From Gammaproteobacteria bacterium (GTDB lineage Bacteria > Pseudomonadota > Gammaproteobacteria > Pseudomonadales > Azotimanducaceae), in NCBI GenBank assembly GCA_009842245.1, contig VYFT01000059.1:1-46164 (forward strand): a DNA stretch of 46,164 nucleotides, given 5' to 3'. The stretch's first letter is position 1, and every line of letters begins with the position of its first letter. This document shows positions 1-8,584 of the stretch, in pieces. The translations under genes were made by a program, and so were the position numbers. A model generated the notes under the pieces. It saw nothing but the letters and a program-made list of their open reading frames with translations. It was not told the DNA's origin and made no database searches.

Positions 1-410
1 AAGGTGAACGAGTGTTACTCTCTCATGGAGATATCTATTGCACGAGCGACCACGCGTACCAAGAAATCCGGACCAAGTTTCGCTCTTCGGAGTGGCAACA
101 GTCCTTTCTCTCAAAGTCTTTAGCAGAACGTCGACAACTCGCGATTTCAATGCGAGAGCAAAGCAAGGAAGCCGTGGCTGGCAAGAGTGACTACATAACC
201 GATGTAGTTGAAGAAGACATCGTAGAATCGCTAAAAGCCTACGACTGTCGTACGATGATTCATGGGCACACTCATCGACCAGGACAACATCGTATGGCGG
301 ATGGCTATACCCGTTTTGTACTTGGAGATTGGGGGCGATGTGGTTGGCAGATTTATGCTACGCCCAGTATTCGGTTAGAGTGTTTTTCAATTCGAGGTGA
401 ATCTCGGTGA
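1..410 (+). CDS. lpxH: UDP-2,3-diacylglucosamine diphosphatase, 3' part (partial)
   Basis: LpxH removes UMP from UDP-2,3-diacylglucosamine to give lipid X in lipid A synthesis, at the inner face of the cytoplasmic membrane. The reading frame is already open at the window edge (codons G-E-R-V-L-L-S-H-G-D), so the 5' end lies outside. The GTG at position 12 is an internal valine, not a start. Visible family motifs are LLSHGD followed by a C-T-S-D stretch, and the metal-binding GHTHRP near the C-terminus (MIHGHTHRPGQH), both typical of calcineurin-like phosphoesterases of the LpxH type. The gene converges on miaE with only seven bases between the stop codons, leaving no room for a separate terminator. 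Identification is by motif and spacing. The missing N-terminus should carry the DxH metal ligands. Confidence 0.88.
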   Translation, partial: GERVLLSHGDIYCTSDHAYQEIRTKFRSSEWQQSFLSKSLAERRQLAISMREQSKEAVAGKSDYITDVVEEDIVESLKAYDCRTMIHGHTHRPGQHRMADGYTRFVLGDWGRCGWQIYATPSIRLECFSIRGESR

Positions 411-417
411 GCATTAC

Positions 418-1014
418 CTAACCCTCGGCTTTGACCGGGTCACCACTGTGAAATCTGAACCGGTCGTCAAAACGCGTGATCAATTGAGCTTCGTATTGAA
501 GTAACTCCTGTATCCGTGCATTGATCGCAGTTTCTTCATCTATCTTTTTAGCTAAGTCGAGATAAGTTAAGAAGTGCCGATGTTCGGACTCCTTCAACTT
601 GCTATACAACTTTGCAACTTTTCCTTCAAGAACTACTTCCAATCGTTCGAAGCGTTCGTAACTACGCGCTTCGATTATTGAGGCGATCAGTAGATCATCG
701 ATCTTCGTAGGTTTATTCTCCCGAGCATAAACGTGCATTTCGCGTGCATATTTACTCGGCGATAAATGCACGTATTCAATTTGAAGCGTCTGCATCAATG
801 CATGTACCTGTTCAAAGTGGCGCATCTCCTCGCGGACGATACGAGAGAGTTGGACAGAAAATTTAGATCGCTCACCGTATCGATAAATCATTGACAACGC
901 AGAACTGGCTGCCTTGCGTTCGCAGTTGGCGTGATCGACTAATAACAATTGTTGACTCTGTGCCGCGTGAACGACCCACGACTCAGGTGTGCACACATGG
1001 AGAAACTCGACCAC
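418..1014 (-). CDS. miaE: tRNA-(ms2io6A)-hydroxylase, MiaE type
   Basis: A 198-residue ferritin-like di-iron monooxygenase expected to hydroxylate the isopentenyl group of ms2i6A37 in tRNAs that read U-initial codons. The carboxylate/histidine pattern of the family is complete: E32 in NCERKAA, E63xxH66 in EEMRHF, E115 in IEARSYERF and E144xxH147 in ESEHRHF. The start is a GTG at 1014. No ATG or TTG is available upstream in frame, and the protein aligns from about that point. It lies 46 bp downstream of purF on the same strand and may be read through from the leu-purF gene string. The spacer between them carries a direct repeat TTCGAGAGT (about 1015-1023 and 1051-1059) of no evident function. 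Confidence 0.85.
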   Translation of the reverse strand: MVEFLHVCTPESWVVHAAQSQQLLLVDHANCERKAASSALSMIYRYGERSKFSVQLSRIVREEMRHFEQVHALMQTLQIEYVHLSPSKYAREMHVYARENKPTKIDDLLIASIIEARSYERFERLEVVLEGKVAKLYSKLKESEHRHFLTYLDLAKKIDEETAINARIQELLQYEAQLITRFDDRFRFHSGDPVKAEG

Positions 1015-1060
1015 TTCGAGAGTCGCTATCGGGGTGACTCCTGTTACTATTTCGAGAGTA

Positions 1061-2560
1061 TTAGAAATTTTGAAACGCTAGCGCTGCTTCTGTAGCAACC
1101 TTCGAAGCATTACTGCGAATCTCTGAGAGCGCCATCAGGTAATCCGGACTAATGTCTGGATTATGGTATTCGCCATCAAACACCGAACACTCAAATCCAT
1201 CGACGCTCGAATTACCTTCCTGTGCCGCTGCAATTAGGTCGGGAAGCGTTTGATAGACTAGCATGTCTGCTCCAATGCGATTCGCTATTTGTGTTTCATT
1301 TCGATTATTAGCTAAGAACTCGCTGCTAGTTGGTAAATCGATACCATACACATTGGGATATCGGATCGGTGGTGCAGCTGAGGCTACATAGACTTTCTTC
1401 GCACCCGCGCTTCGTGCTTGGCGAATACTCTCAGTTAAAGTCGTACCACGTACGATTGAATCTTCTATTAAGAGAACATTTTTACCCTCAAACTCAAGCT
1501 CAATTGCATTGAGTTTCTGACGTACCGACTTTCGTCTCAGACTCTGTTCTGGCATGATAAAGGTACGGCCAATGTATCGATTCTTGACGAACCCCTCCCG
1601 TAGTTTCACGTTCAATCGATTCGCTACTGGAATTGCAGCCGTTCGGCTCGTTTCCGGTATCGGTATGACGACGTCGATGTCGTGATTTCCAGCCGTAAAC
1701 CGTTGCAAGATTTGATCAGCTAATTTGTCCCCCATACGAAGTCTAGCTTTGTATACGGATATGTCGTCCAAAACAGAATCCGGTCTGGCAAGGTACACAT
1801 GCTCGAATATACACGGTGTCAAGCACGGGCTCTCATGACAGACTTGCGCGTGAAGTTTTCCTTGTCGGTCAATAAATATTGCTTCCCCTGGACGTACATC
1901 TCGATAGATCTCATAGCCCAATACCGAGAGTACAGCGGACTCGCTGGCAATGATATAGTCATCGGTTACTCCACGTTTCACACCGACGACGAGTGGCCGA
2001 ATCCCACGAGGATCGCGAATTCCTACTATTCCAGAACCGACAATCAGCGCAACTACCGCATAGCCGCCTCGACATGCTAAATGCAATTTTCGTACGGCAT
2101 CAAAGACATTTTCAGGCTGCACTAAACAGTGGTTTAGTCCATCTAATTCGTTAGCAAGTACATTCAGGAACAGTTCCGAGTCCGACGAGGTGTTGATGTG
2201 TCTTGGCACGTCACGAAAGTACTGAGAACGCAACTCGCGCACGTTGGTTAAGTTCCCGTTGTGGGCAAGTGCAATGCCGAACGGCGAATTTACATATAGC
2301 GGTTGTGCTTCGTGAAAACTGCTCGTACCAGCAGTTGGATATCGAACATGACCAATACCCATGTTTCCACGCAAGCCTTGCAAATGGTGCTCATCAAAGA
2401 CTTCGCTCACCAATCCAGCATGCTTGTAACTGTGACAGCGTTGATCGTGTGCTGTTACTATTCCTGCTGAGTCCTGACCTCGATGTTGCAGTACCAACAA
2501 TGCGTCGTAAATTTCTTGGCTAACTGGGTCACTGCTGACTATGCCGACGATACCGCACAT
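1061..2560 (-). CDS. purF: amidophosphoribosyltransferase
   Basis: First committed enzyme of purine synthesis: PRPP plus glutamine gives 5-phosphoribosylamine. The protein is 499 residues, the usual length. It begins MCGIVGIV, so Cys2 becomes the N-terminal catalytic nucleophile of the class II glutamine amidotransferase domain. HRGQDSAGI follows and the oxyanion and glutamine-site motifs (IGHVRYPT, ALAHNGNL, SSDSE) are present. The C-terminal phosphoribosyltransferase domain has the PRPP loop VLLIEDSIVRGTT. It starts at an ATG immediately after the cvpA stop, which is the classic cvpA-purF arrangement, so the two are co-transcribed. Confidence 0.97.
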   Translation of the reverse strand: MCGIVGIVSSDPVSQEIYDALLVLQHRGQDSAGIVTAHDQRCHSYKHAGLVSEVFDEHHLQGLRGNMGIGHVRYPTAGTSSFHEAQPLYVNSPFGIALAHNGNLTNVRELRSQYFRDVPRHINTSSDSELFLNVLANELDGLNHCLVQPENVFDAVRKLHLACRGGYAVVALIVGSGIVGIRDPRGIRPLVVGVKRGVTDDYIIASESAVLSVLGYEIYRDVRPGEAIFIDRQGKLHAQVCHESPCLTPCIFEHVYLARPDSVLDDISVYKARLRMGDKLADQILQRFTAGNHDIDVVIPIPETSRTAAIPVANRLNVKLREGFVKNRYIGRTFIMPEQSLRRKSVRQKLNAIELEFEGKNVLLIEDSIVRGTTLTESIRQARSAGAKKVYVASAAPPIRYPNVYGIDLPTSSEFLANNRNETQIANRIGADMLVYQTLPDLIAAAQEGNSSVDGFECSVFDGEYHNPDISPDYLMALSEIRSNASKVATEAALAFQNF

Positions 2561-3085
2561 TTATGTAGCTGGTGGAGAATTAGGTAGATGAAAAGGGAAC
2601 GAAATAGACTCGAGAATATCGCGTACGAAGACTTCAAAACCCATAAAAAACTTTAGCAGTCGTGAGTTCTTGAAGAGCTCTTCCTGAGAGGTTCCTAAGC
2701 CAAAAATTATACCAATAGCAATGATCACAAAAGCAGCTGTCACAAAGCCTAAGACCATACCAAGAACTCGATCCAAAGGTTTCAATCCAGTGGAGTCCAG
2801 CGTTTTGCTAACAACTTGTTGCAAGATCGCGCCCGCAATTAGCACTATGATTAATAATGAGGAGAATCCAAGGACTTCAGGTAACCAAGGAATCCGATCA
2901 AAGCCGTTTGGAAACATCAGGTTACCGATCGCAAGCCCAAACATGATACCAAGGACAATTCCGACGACCCAAGATGACAAACCAATCAGAGTCTTCAGGA
3001 AGCCGTTTATGCGTCCAAATAGGGCACCGAGGAGCAACACCACACAAATAATGATGTCAACCATACCGATTTCAAAAGGCGACAT
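2561..3085 (-). CDS. cvpA: CvpA family membrane protein
   Basis: A small inner-membrane protein, named for its requirement in colicin V production and usually found directly upstream of purF, as here. With the ATG at 3085 it has 174 residues. The open frame extends to a TTG at 3109, but that would overlap the preceding gene by 20 bases. The ATG four bases after that gene's stop, or the next ATG seven codons on (MVDIIICVVLLLG), fits the family N-terminus. Four hydrophobic segments are visible: about residues 8-25, 35-55, 70-95 and 105-130. The motif GxxxGxxK is seen as FGRINGFLKTL. The molecular function of the family is not settled; envelope maintenance is the common view. Confidence 0.9.
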   Translation of the reverse strand: MSPFEIGMVDIIICVVLLLGALFGRINGFLKTLIGLSSWVVGIVLGIMFGLAIGNLMFPNGFDRIPWLPEVLGFSSLLIIVLIAGAILQQVVSKTLDSTGLKPLDRVLGMVLGFVTAAFVIIAIGIIFGLGTSQEELFKNSRLLKFFMGFEVFVRDILESISFPFHLPNSPPAT

Positions 3086-3089
3086 TTGA

Positions 3090-3629
3090 TTAATCTTTGT
3101 AAGACACAATCATCGGCTCGATGTCGTACTTTGTCTCCAGACTAGATAACTGAGATTCAGCGTCGTCTCGCTTGAGGAATGGACCGACGGCAACGCGATG
3201 CATTTTCTTACCATCCACCTTCGCGACCGATATCCAAGCTTGGTCGCCAGAAGCAATACATTGGTCAACCAAACTTTGTGCACTTACCTCGTTCGCAAAA
3301 CTAGCAAGCTGGACTGCCCACCGTGTCGTGTCAGCGACTTCGGGATTTAATTCTGGTTCACCGACTCGCACGCCAGAGTCTTTTTCAAACCCTTCTTCAT
3401 CGACAAGTGCGTCCAGTCTTGCACCAGACTCGAAGACGGGCTCGGTCGGTGGTTCTACAACGGTAAGATCGGGTGACTCTATTTCTGGATTTTCGAAATT
3501 GTCGATTTCAGTTGTAATGTGTACCGGTTCATCAAAGAGCATCGGCACGAAGATAACCAACACCGCAACTAAGAAACCACTCCCCACGACAAAGCCCCCC
3601 GCCCAACCACCCATTCTGTTCTTATCCAT
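3090..3629 (-). CDS. SPOR-domain protein, DedD-like
   Basis: A bitopic membrane protein of 179 residues. It has a short cytoplasmic N-terminus, one transmembrane helix (about residues 10-31, GFVVGSGFLVAVLVIFVPML), a long acidic and proline-rich periplasmic linker (about 35-98), and a C-terminal SPOR domain (about 101-177, beginning RWAVQLASF and including RVAVGPFLKRDDAE). SPOR domains bind denuded glycan strands at the septum. The position between folC and cvpA matches dedD of enteric bacteria and its SPOR counterparts in other gammas. The four-base gap to cvpA and three-base gap from folC support one transcript. Confidence 0.88.
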   Translation of the reverse strand: MDKNRMGGWAGGFVVGSGFLVAVLVIFVPMLFDEPVHITTEIDNFENPEIESPDLTVVEPPTEPVFESGARLDALVDEEGFEKDSGVRVGEPELNPEVADTTRWAVQLASFANEVSAQSLVDQCIASGDQAWISVAKVDGKKMHRVAVGPFLKRDDAESQLSSLETKYDIEPMIVSYKD

Positions 3630-3633
3630 TCCA

Positions 3634-4902
3634 TTAACTCGCGACTTTTGTCCGGAGTCGGCCTACGACATCAAAAGATCCAACAACTAAGATCAAGTCT
3701 CCTGATACCGTATTGGCTACCAATTCTTGGTAAGCGAGATCCAATTCTTCGATACATTGTATTCCAAATTCGCTACACTGTCTCTCCCAAGATGATCCGC
3801 GTCGTCCCTGGGTCGCAGTCAATAAGATTCGATTAGTCGGTAATCTCAGTGCTTGAACAATGCCTGAAAAGTCTTTGTGCTTCGATATACCCAACAACAC
3901 CCTAGCGACTTGATTGTGGTTAATTTTTGGCAAGAATCGCATCAAATACTTTATGGCATCTGGATTGTGCGCGACGTCCAAAAACCATTGTCGGTCCTCA
4001 TGGTGAATGAGTTCCATCCGACCTGGTAATTGCGTGGTTTGAGTATCTGCAAGATCAGATTCGTCAACGCTGAATCCTAGCGTGACTAGTGTTTGAACCG
4101 CTAGTGTCAGTGAAAGGGGGTTTTTTGGTGCTTTAGACAAACACAATTGTCGCGCTCGTTGCCCAATGCCAATTACGACAGAAAATTTTTCATGGTCATG
4201 AGATTTGTAGTCAAAATCTTTAACCCTTTCAATTAGTGGAGACTGTAGTGAGCCAGCGCGATTAACCACAGTACTTACCTGATTCAAATCTCCATAGATG
4301 AGAGGTACTCCACAACGGGAAATTCCTGCCTTTTCCCAACCAATAGTCTCTACATCAGGTCCGAGCATGTTTTGGTGATCTAGCGCAACCGACGTGATCA
4401 CATTAGCGTCTCGAAAAACAACGTTGGTAGCGTCATAGCGTCCGCCCACTCCTACTTCCAGAATCGCAAAGTCGACTTGATGTCGTTTGAATATCCAAAA
4501 ACTCGCAAGAGTTGCGTAGTCGTGATAGCTTAAATGCACGCCACCTTGCGCGTCATAAATCCCTTCAAAAGCTGACACGATTTCTTCGTCCCCAACTTCT
4601 TGACCATTGATACGAATTCTTTCGTTGTATCGTTGTAAATGAGGAGAGTACGTGCTTCCTACTTTAACTCCCTGTGCAACTAGTAGTTGTTCCGTGTAGT
4701 GCACCGTGGAACCCTTACCATTTGTTCCTGCTACAACCACCGTCTGCGATGCGGGTTGCAACAATTCCAAACGTCGCGCGACGGTCAACACCTGGTACCA
4801 ACTCCGTCTGCGACCAGTTTGGTGAGCATGTTCAATCCAGCGCAGCCATTGGTGCAGATCAGTAAACCCTAACGGGGATTTGGATTGTTGGAGTTGAGCC
4901 AG
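3634..4902 (-). CDS. folC: dihydrofolate/folylpolyglutamate synthase, apparent non-AUG start
   Basis: Adds glutamate to dihydropteroate and to folates. The ATP P-loop VAGTNGKGST, the SPHL motif, LEVGVGGRYDATN, the ALDH loop, WEKAGI and the C-terminal FLDVAHNPDA are all present. The first conventional start (GTG at 4791) lies only about 18 residues before the P-loop. The frame stays open and clearly homologous well upstream (SPLGFTDLHQWLRWIEHAH, the equivalent of SPLASWLSYLENLH in E. coli). It remains open to an in-frame TAG at 4915-4917, yet contains no ATG, GTG or TTG. A CTG at 4902, five bases after the truA stop, would give a full-length product of about 422 residues and is used here provisionally. 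If GTG-4791 is used, the product is 385 residues and lacks the N-terminal helix. accD and trpF, often between truA and folC, are absent. Confidence 0.9.
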   Translation of the reverse strand: MAQLQQSKSPLGFTDLHQWLRWIEHAHQTGRRRSWYQVLTVARRLELLQPASQTVVVAGTNGKGSTVHYTEQLLVAQGVKVGSTYSPHLQRYNERIRINGQEVGDEEIVSAFEGIYDAQGGVHLSYHDYATLASFWIFKRHQVDFAILEVGVGGRYDATNVVFRDANVITSVALDHQNMLGPDVETIGWEKAGISRCGVPLIYGDLNQVSTVVNRAGSLQSPLIERVKDFDYKSHDHEKFSVVIGIGQRARQLCLSKAPKNPLSLTLAVQTLVTLGFSVDESDLADTQTTQLPGRMELIHHEDRQWFLDVAHNPDAIKYLMRFLPKINHNQVARVLLGISKHKDFSGIVQALRLPTNRILLTATQGRRGSSWERQCSEFGIQCIEELDLAYQELVANTVSGDLILVVGSFDVVGRLRTKVAS

Positions 4903-4906
4903 ACTA

Positions 4907-5770
4907 CTACTCGGCTAGTGAGTTGTGTGGTTCTATGAATTCTCGTACGTTGACGAAATCATCCGATTCCCATTGTAGTATGTTCACATTGGAACCTAGG
5001 ATTCGAGGGACGCGTAGCCTACTCAACTCTGGGTAGTCTTGATAAGAAATTTGAACCAGATATAAGCCTGTCGCTGGCGCGGTAGCCGGTGCGTAAATTC
5101 GATTTCGGTACGCTAGCAACGTGCTTAAATCCAAATCACTTCCACGTCCTATATCCAACAACGCGCCAGCGATATTGCGGACCATACGCAACAAAAACGC
5201 ATTTGCGACAATGTCAAAAACAACGTAGTCGCTAGCGCGAAACACCGAAATTGCATGAACGCAACGATGTGGAGAATTGGACTGACAGTGCGCTCCGCGA
5301 AAAGAAGAGAAGTCGTGCTCACCCAAGAGTAGTTGTGCTTGGAAATCCATTCTCTCTATTTGTAAACCCGAAGAGACCCAGGCGGCTAAGTTTTTCCCTA
5401 TGGCAGGCGTATGTTCACTTTCGCCCCAGATGTATAGATAGCGTCGCCAACGTGAAGATCTTCTTGCGTCGAAATTTTGGTCTACCGATATTACCGTATG
5501 TACTGCTATGTCTTCTGGAAGGTAAGTGTTAACACCATCACGCCAATTGTGAATATCACGAAACGAGTTAGTTTGGAAAGCTACAACTTGGCTGGTGGCG
5601 TGTACCCCACAGTCCGTGCGACTAGACAGCCTAATGGAGACGGGTTCCGCCGCAACTTGGGAAACTGCGCGTTCAAGCTCCAATTGCACCGTTCTTTGTT
5701 CGTTTTGTGTTTGTGTTCCACTAAACTTCGAACCTACATACTCAATCCCAAGTGCAAGATGGTGCTTCAA
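4907..5770 (-). CDS. truA: tRNA pseudouridine(38-40) synthase
   Basis: Converts U38-U40 in the anticodon arm to pseudouridine. The protein is 287 residues. The catalytic aspartate is D53 in SSRTDCGVHA. The second conserved block reads HDFSSFRGAHCQS, and the C-terminal block F-L-L-R-M-V-R-N-I-A-G-A-L is intact. The N-terminal motif has Thr in place of the usual Trp (GSKFSGTQTQ). The start is a TTG at 5770, preceded by AGAAGG at a spacing of about 8 bases, and MKHHLALGIEYVGS aligns with the family start. It sits between asd and folC on the same strand. Confidence 0.94.
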   Translation of the reverse strand: MKHHLALGIEYVGSKFSGTQTQNEQRTVQLELERAVSQVAAEPVSIRLSSRTDCGVHATSQVVAFQTNSFRDIHNWRDGVNTYLPEDIAVHTVISVDQNFDARRSSRWRRYLYIWGESEHTPAIGKNLAAWVSSGLQIERMDFQAQLLLGEHDFSSFRGAHCQSNSPHRCVHAISVFRASDYVVFDIVANAFLLRMVRNIAGALLDIGRGSDLDLSTLLAYRNRIYAPATAPATGLYLVQISYQDYPELSRLRVPRILGSNVNILQWESDDFVNVREFIEPHNSLAE

Positions 5771-5808
5771 TCTGTTGACCTTCTGAGTTCAGCCACGGCA
5801 TCGGACAA

Positions 5809-6828
5809 CTAAGCCAAGTGTTGTGCGAGTTCTTCGGCGATTTGAACGCTATTAAGTGCAGCGCCCTTACGAGAGTTGTCTGATACGACCCATAAATTTA
5901 AACCGTTCTCGCAAGAAAGGTCCTCGCGAACTCGTCCGACAAATACTGCGTCGTGCCCAGGTGCGTGTGTTACTGGAGTCGGATAACCACCCTCTGAGTC
6001 TGATTCAACCAGTTCTACCCCAGCAGCCGCGTGAAGTAATTGCTCTGCTTCTGTAGTGTGAAGCTTCTTATGGGTTTCAACATGTAGAGCAAGAGAGTGT
6101 CCAAAAAACACTGGAATGCGTACGCAGGTAGGATTGATCTTGACGCTTGGATCATCGAAGATCTTTTGAGTTTCAAGCACCATTTTCATTTCTTCTTCCG
6201 AATACCCATTTTCCTGAAACGCTCCAATCTGCGGTATCACATTGAACGCAATTTGTACTGGTGCGATTTCTGGTGTAATTTCTTGAGCGTTCAATACATT
6301 GGCTGTTTGCTTTGCCAGTTCTTCAAGCGCGCGCGCTCCTGCTCCAGAAACTGACTGGTACGTGGACACGTTGATACGTTTAATTCCCACCGCGTCGTGA
6401 ATGGGGTTCAGTGCTACCACCATTTGGATAGTTGAACAATTCGGATTAGCAACGATTCGAGTTTGTATGCCTTTTCGAGTCTGTTCCCCATTGACCTCTG
6501 GCACGACGAGTGGGATACTGGGTTCTAACCGATACTTGGAGGTGTTATCCACCACAATCGCTCCGCTAGCCGTCGCGCGCGGAACATGCAGCGCGGAAAT
6601 TGCACTACCAGCGGTAAAGAAAGCAATGTCGGTTCCGGCGAAATCGAACTGTTCAAGTGATTGGACACGTATATAGCCACCTTGAAATGGGTACCGCTTT
6701 CCAGAACTGCGCTCACTGGCGAGCAAATGTAAGTTCGTGACAGGAAAGCGTCGTTGTTCCAATATCTCGATCAACATGCCACCCACGACTCCTGTCGCAC
6801 CGACAATGGCAACAGAAAACTCTCTCAA
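5809..6828 (-). CDS. asd: aspartate-semialdehyde dehydrogenase
   Basis: Reduces aspartyl phosphate to aspartate semialdehyde with NADPH, feeding lysine, threonine, methionine and diaminopimelate synthesis. The dinucleotide-binding start [14 protein letters not shown], the catalytic Cys at about residue 131 (ANPNCSTIQ), [15 protein letters not shown] and [13 protein letters not shown] are all present. It is therefore a true enzyme and not the Usg paralogue that often occupies this locus without the active-site cysteine. The start is a TTG at 6828 overlapping the leuB stop (TTGA), with AAGGA about 9 bases upstream, indicating translational coupling. Its place between leuB and truA is standard in gammaproteobacteria, although fimV, often found nearby, is absent. 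Confidence 0.95.
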   Translation of the reverse strand: MREFSVAIVGATGVVGGMLIEILEQRRFPVTNLHLLASERSSGKRYPFQGGYIRVQSLEQFDFAGTDIAFFTAGSAISALHVPRATASGAIVVDNTSKYRLEPSIPLVVPEVNGEQTRKGIQTRIVANPNCSTIQMVVALNPIHDAVGIKRINVSTYQSVSGAGARALEELAKQTANVLNAQEITPEIAPVQIAFNVIPQIGAFQENGYSEEEMKMVLETQKIFDDPSVKINPTCVRIPVFFGHSLALHVETHKKLHTTEAEQLLHAAAGVELVESDSEGGYPTPVTHAPGHDAVFVGRVREDLSCENGLNLWVVSDNSRKGAALNSVQIAEELAQHLA

Positions 6829-7931
6829 ATTTCCGTTTCCTTCAAGCAGGCAATCACCGAATCGACGATTTCTCTCGTACCAACCAGTTGCAATGTTTCG
6901 GACGGTTTCGGTGGCATGATGTCTGCAGTTCGGTATCCTTGAGAAAGCACATCTCCGACGGCGAATTCAACTCGGTTAGCGACGCTAGGTTGGTTCAGAC
7001 TGTATCGAAACATCATGGCAATCGACAAGATGGTCGCAAGCGGATTTGCTATGTTCTTCCCCGCAATATCTGGCGCGCTACCATGCACGGGTTCGTAAAT
7101 TCCCTGACCACGAGCATTTATTGATGCCGACGGGAGCATTCCAATGGAGCCGGTTAGCATAGCTGCCGTATCCGACAGTATATCACCGAACATGTTTCCA
7201 GTGAGAATTACGTCAAATTGTTTAGGCCAACGAACCAGTTGCATCGCCGCGTTGTCAACGTACATGTGAGATAGTTCGACATCTTCGTACGACTGGTGCA
7301 CTTCGGTAACTACATCTCGCCACAATTGAGTGACTTCAAGAACATTCGCCTTATCGACTGAGCAAACTTTCCCACGACGCTTTCGTGCTAGATCAAACCC
7401 TACTCTAGCTATCCTTTCGATCTCCGTCTCATCGTACTCTAGAGTGTTGAACCCACGGCGTCTATTATTTTGTAGTTCAACGCCGCGAGGAGTTCCAAAG
7501 TAAATTCCACCGGTTAGTTCTCGCACAATTAGAACATCTAATTCTGAGACAATTTCAGGTTTGAGAGTTGATGCATCGATCAGCGCCGTAAATGTAAGTG
7601 CTGGACGTAAGTTAGCAAAACAATCTAATGCTGATCTGAGATTTAAAAGAGCTTTCTCTGGCTTCTTTTCCATCGGTAGATCGTCCCACTGGGGTCCCCC
7701 GACTGCGCCAAGGAGCACTGCATCAACCCGCATAGCTTGTTGAAGAGTTTCCTCGGTCATTGGGACTCCGTATCGATCGATGGACACTCCGCCGAAGTCG
7801 TGCGTGAGAATGTCGAGAGTTCCGATCTCTGACGAAACAGCTTCCAGTACACGAAGTGCTTGCGGCATGATTTCCGCACCTATACCATCACCCGGCAAAA
7901 CTAATATTTGCCAGCGTTTCCCCGTTGCCAT
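6825..7931 (-). CDS. leuB: 3-isopropylmalate dehydrogenase
   Basis: NAD-dependent oxidative decarboxylation of 3-isopropylmalate in leucine synthesis. The protein is 368 residues, normal length. It shows the N-terminal [11 protein letters not shown], the substrate-binding [10 protein letters not shown], the [16 protein letters not shown] helix, the metal-binding [19 protein letters not shown], and the NAD-specificity stretch [18 protein letters not shown]. The ATG at 7931 overlaps the leuD TAA by one base, and the stop overlaps asd. Part of a leuC-leuD-leuB-asd operon. Confidence 0.97.
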   Translation of the reverse strand: MATGKRWQILVLPGDGIGAEIMPQALRVLEAVSSEIGTLDILTHDFGGVSIDRYGVPMTEETLQQAMRVDAVLLGAVGGPQWDDLPMEKKPEKALLNLRSALDCFANLRPALTFTALIDASTLKPEIVSELDVLIVRELTGGIYFGTPRGVELQNNRRRGFNTLEYDETEIERIARVGFDLARKRRGKVCSVDKANVLEVTQLWRDVVTEVHQSYEDVELSHMYVDNAAMQLVRWPKQFDVILTGNMFGDILSDTAAMLTGSIGMLPSASINARGQGIYEPVHGSAPDIAGKNIANPLATILSIAMMFRYSLNQPSVANRVEFAVGDVLSQGYRTADIMPPKPSETLQLVGTREIVDSVIACLKETEI

Positions 7932-8584
7932 TAGTCGCTAAACAACCAAGGCATTTGCTGTTTGTGTTCTACTTCAAAATCTTCAATTAAAGATTTGTGC
8001 TCTAGAGTGAGCGCGATATTGTCCATCCCGGATAATAATCGTTGCTTGCGAGTTGAATCGATGTCAAACGTCGCCTCGATACCGGCGCTAGACCGAATCG
8101 TTTGCTGTGGTAGATCCACAGACACAGTCGTTGGGGATGACTGACTTGCTTCGATAAACAACCGATCAATAATAGACTCCTCTAGTTCGACAGGTAACAA
8201 GCCATTATTGAACGAGTTGTTGTAAAAAATATCGGCATACGAAGGCGCGAGAACGCATCGAAATCCGAACTGAAGAATCGCCCACACAGCATGTTCTCGA
8301 CTGGATCCACATCCAAAATTTCGCCGCGCTAGCAGGATAGAAGCATCCTTATAGCGGGGATCATTTAGGATAAACGCGGGATTGATCACTCGATCCGTCT
8401 TACCAATGCTCCCTTCATCGAGGTAGCGCCATGAATCAAACAGATTTTCACCAAACCCAGTACGCTTGATCGACTTTAAAAACTGTTTTGGAATGATTTG
8501 ATCAGTATCGACATTCGCCCGATCGAGTGGGACTACTACACCCACGTGATGTGTGAAAACAGGAAAAGCTGTATTCCGCATCAC
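7931..8584 (-). CDS. leuD: 3-isopropylmalate dehydratase, small subunit
   Basis: Small (swivel) subunit of isopropylmalate isomerase, paired with LeuC. The protein is 217 residues. Family motifs are [28 protein letters not shown], the substrate-recognition loop [17 protein letters not shown], and [11 protein letters not shown]. The frame can start at a GTG (8584) or at the ATG of the next codon. Both overlap the leuC stop (ATGTGATG), so translation is coupled to leuC. Confidence 0.97.
   Translation of the reverse strand: MMRNTAFPVFTHHVGVVVPLDRANVDTDQIIPKQFLKSIKRTGFGENLFDSWRYLDEGSIGKTDRVINPAFILNDPRYKDASILLARRNFGCGSSREHAVWAILQFGFRCVLAPSYADIFYNNSFNNGLLPVELEESIIDRLFIEASQSSPTTVSVDLPQQTIRSSAGIEATFDIDSTRKQRLLSGMDNIALTLEHKSLIEDFEVEHKQQMPWLFSD

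Noticed and set aside
1015-1059. Direct repeat TTCGAGAGT in the purF-miaE gap
   Set aside because: Two nine-base copies 36 bases apart, with no promoter or known operator context. Within chance for this window size.
5809-6828. Usg (inactive Asd paralogue)
   Set aside because: The catalytic Cys in NPNCSTIQ and the RxPVxxGHS motif are present, so an active aspartate-semialdehyde dehydrogenase is the better call.
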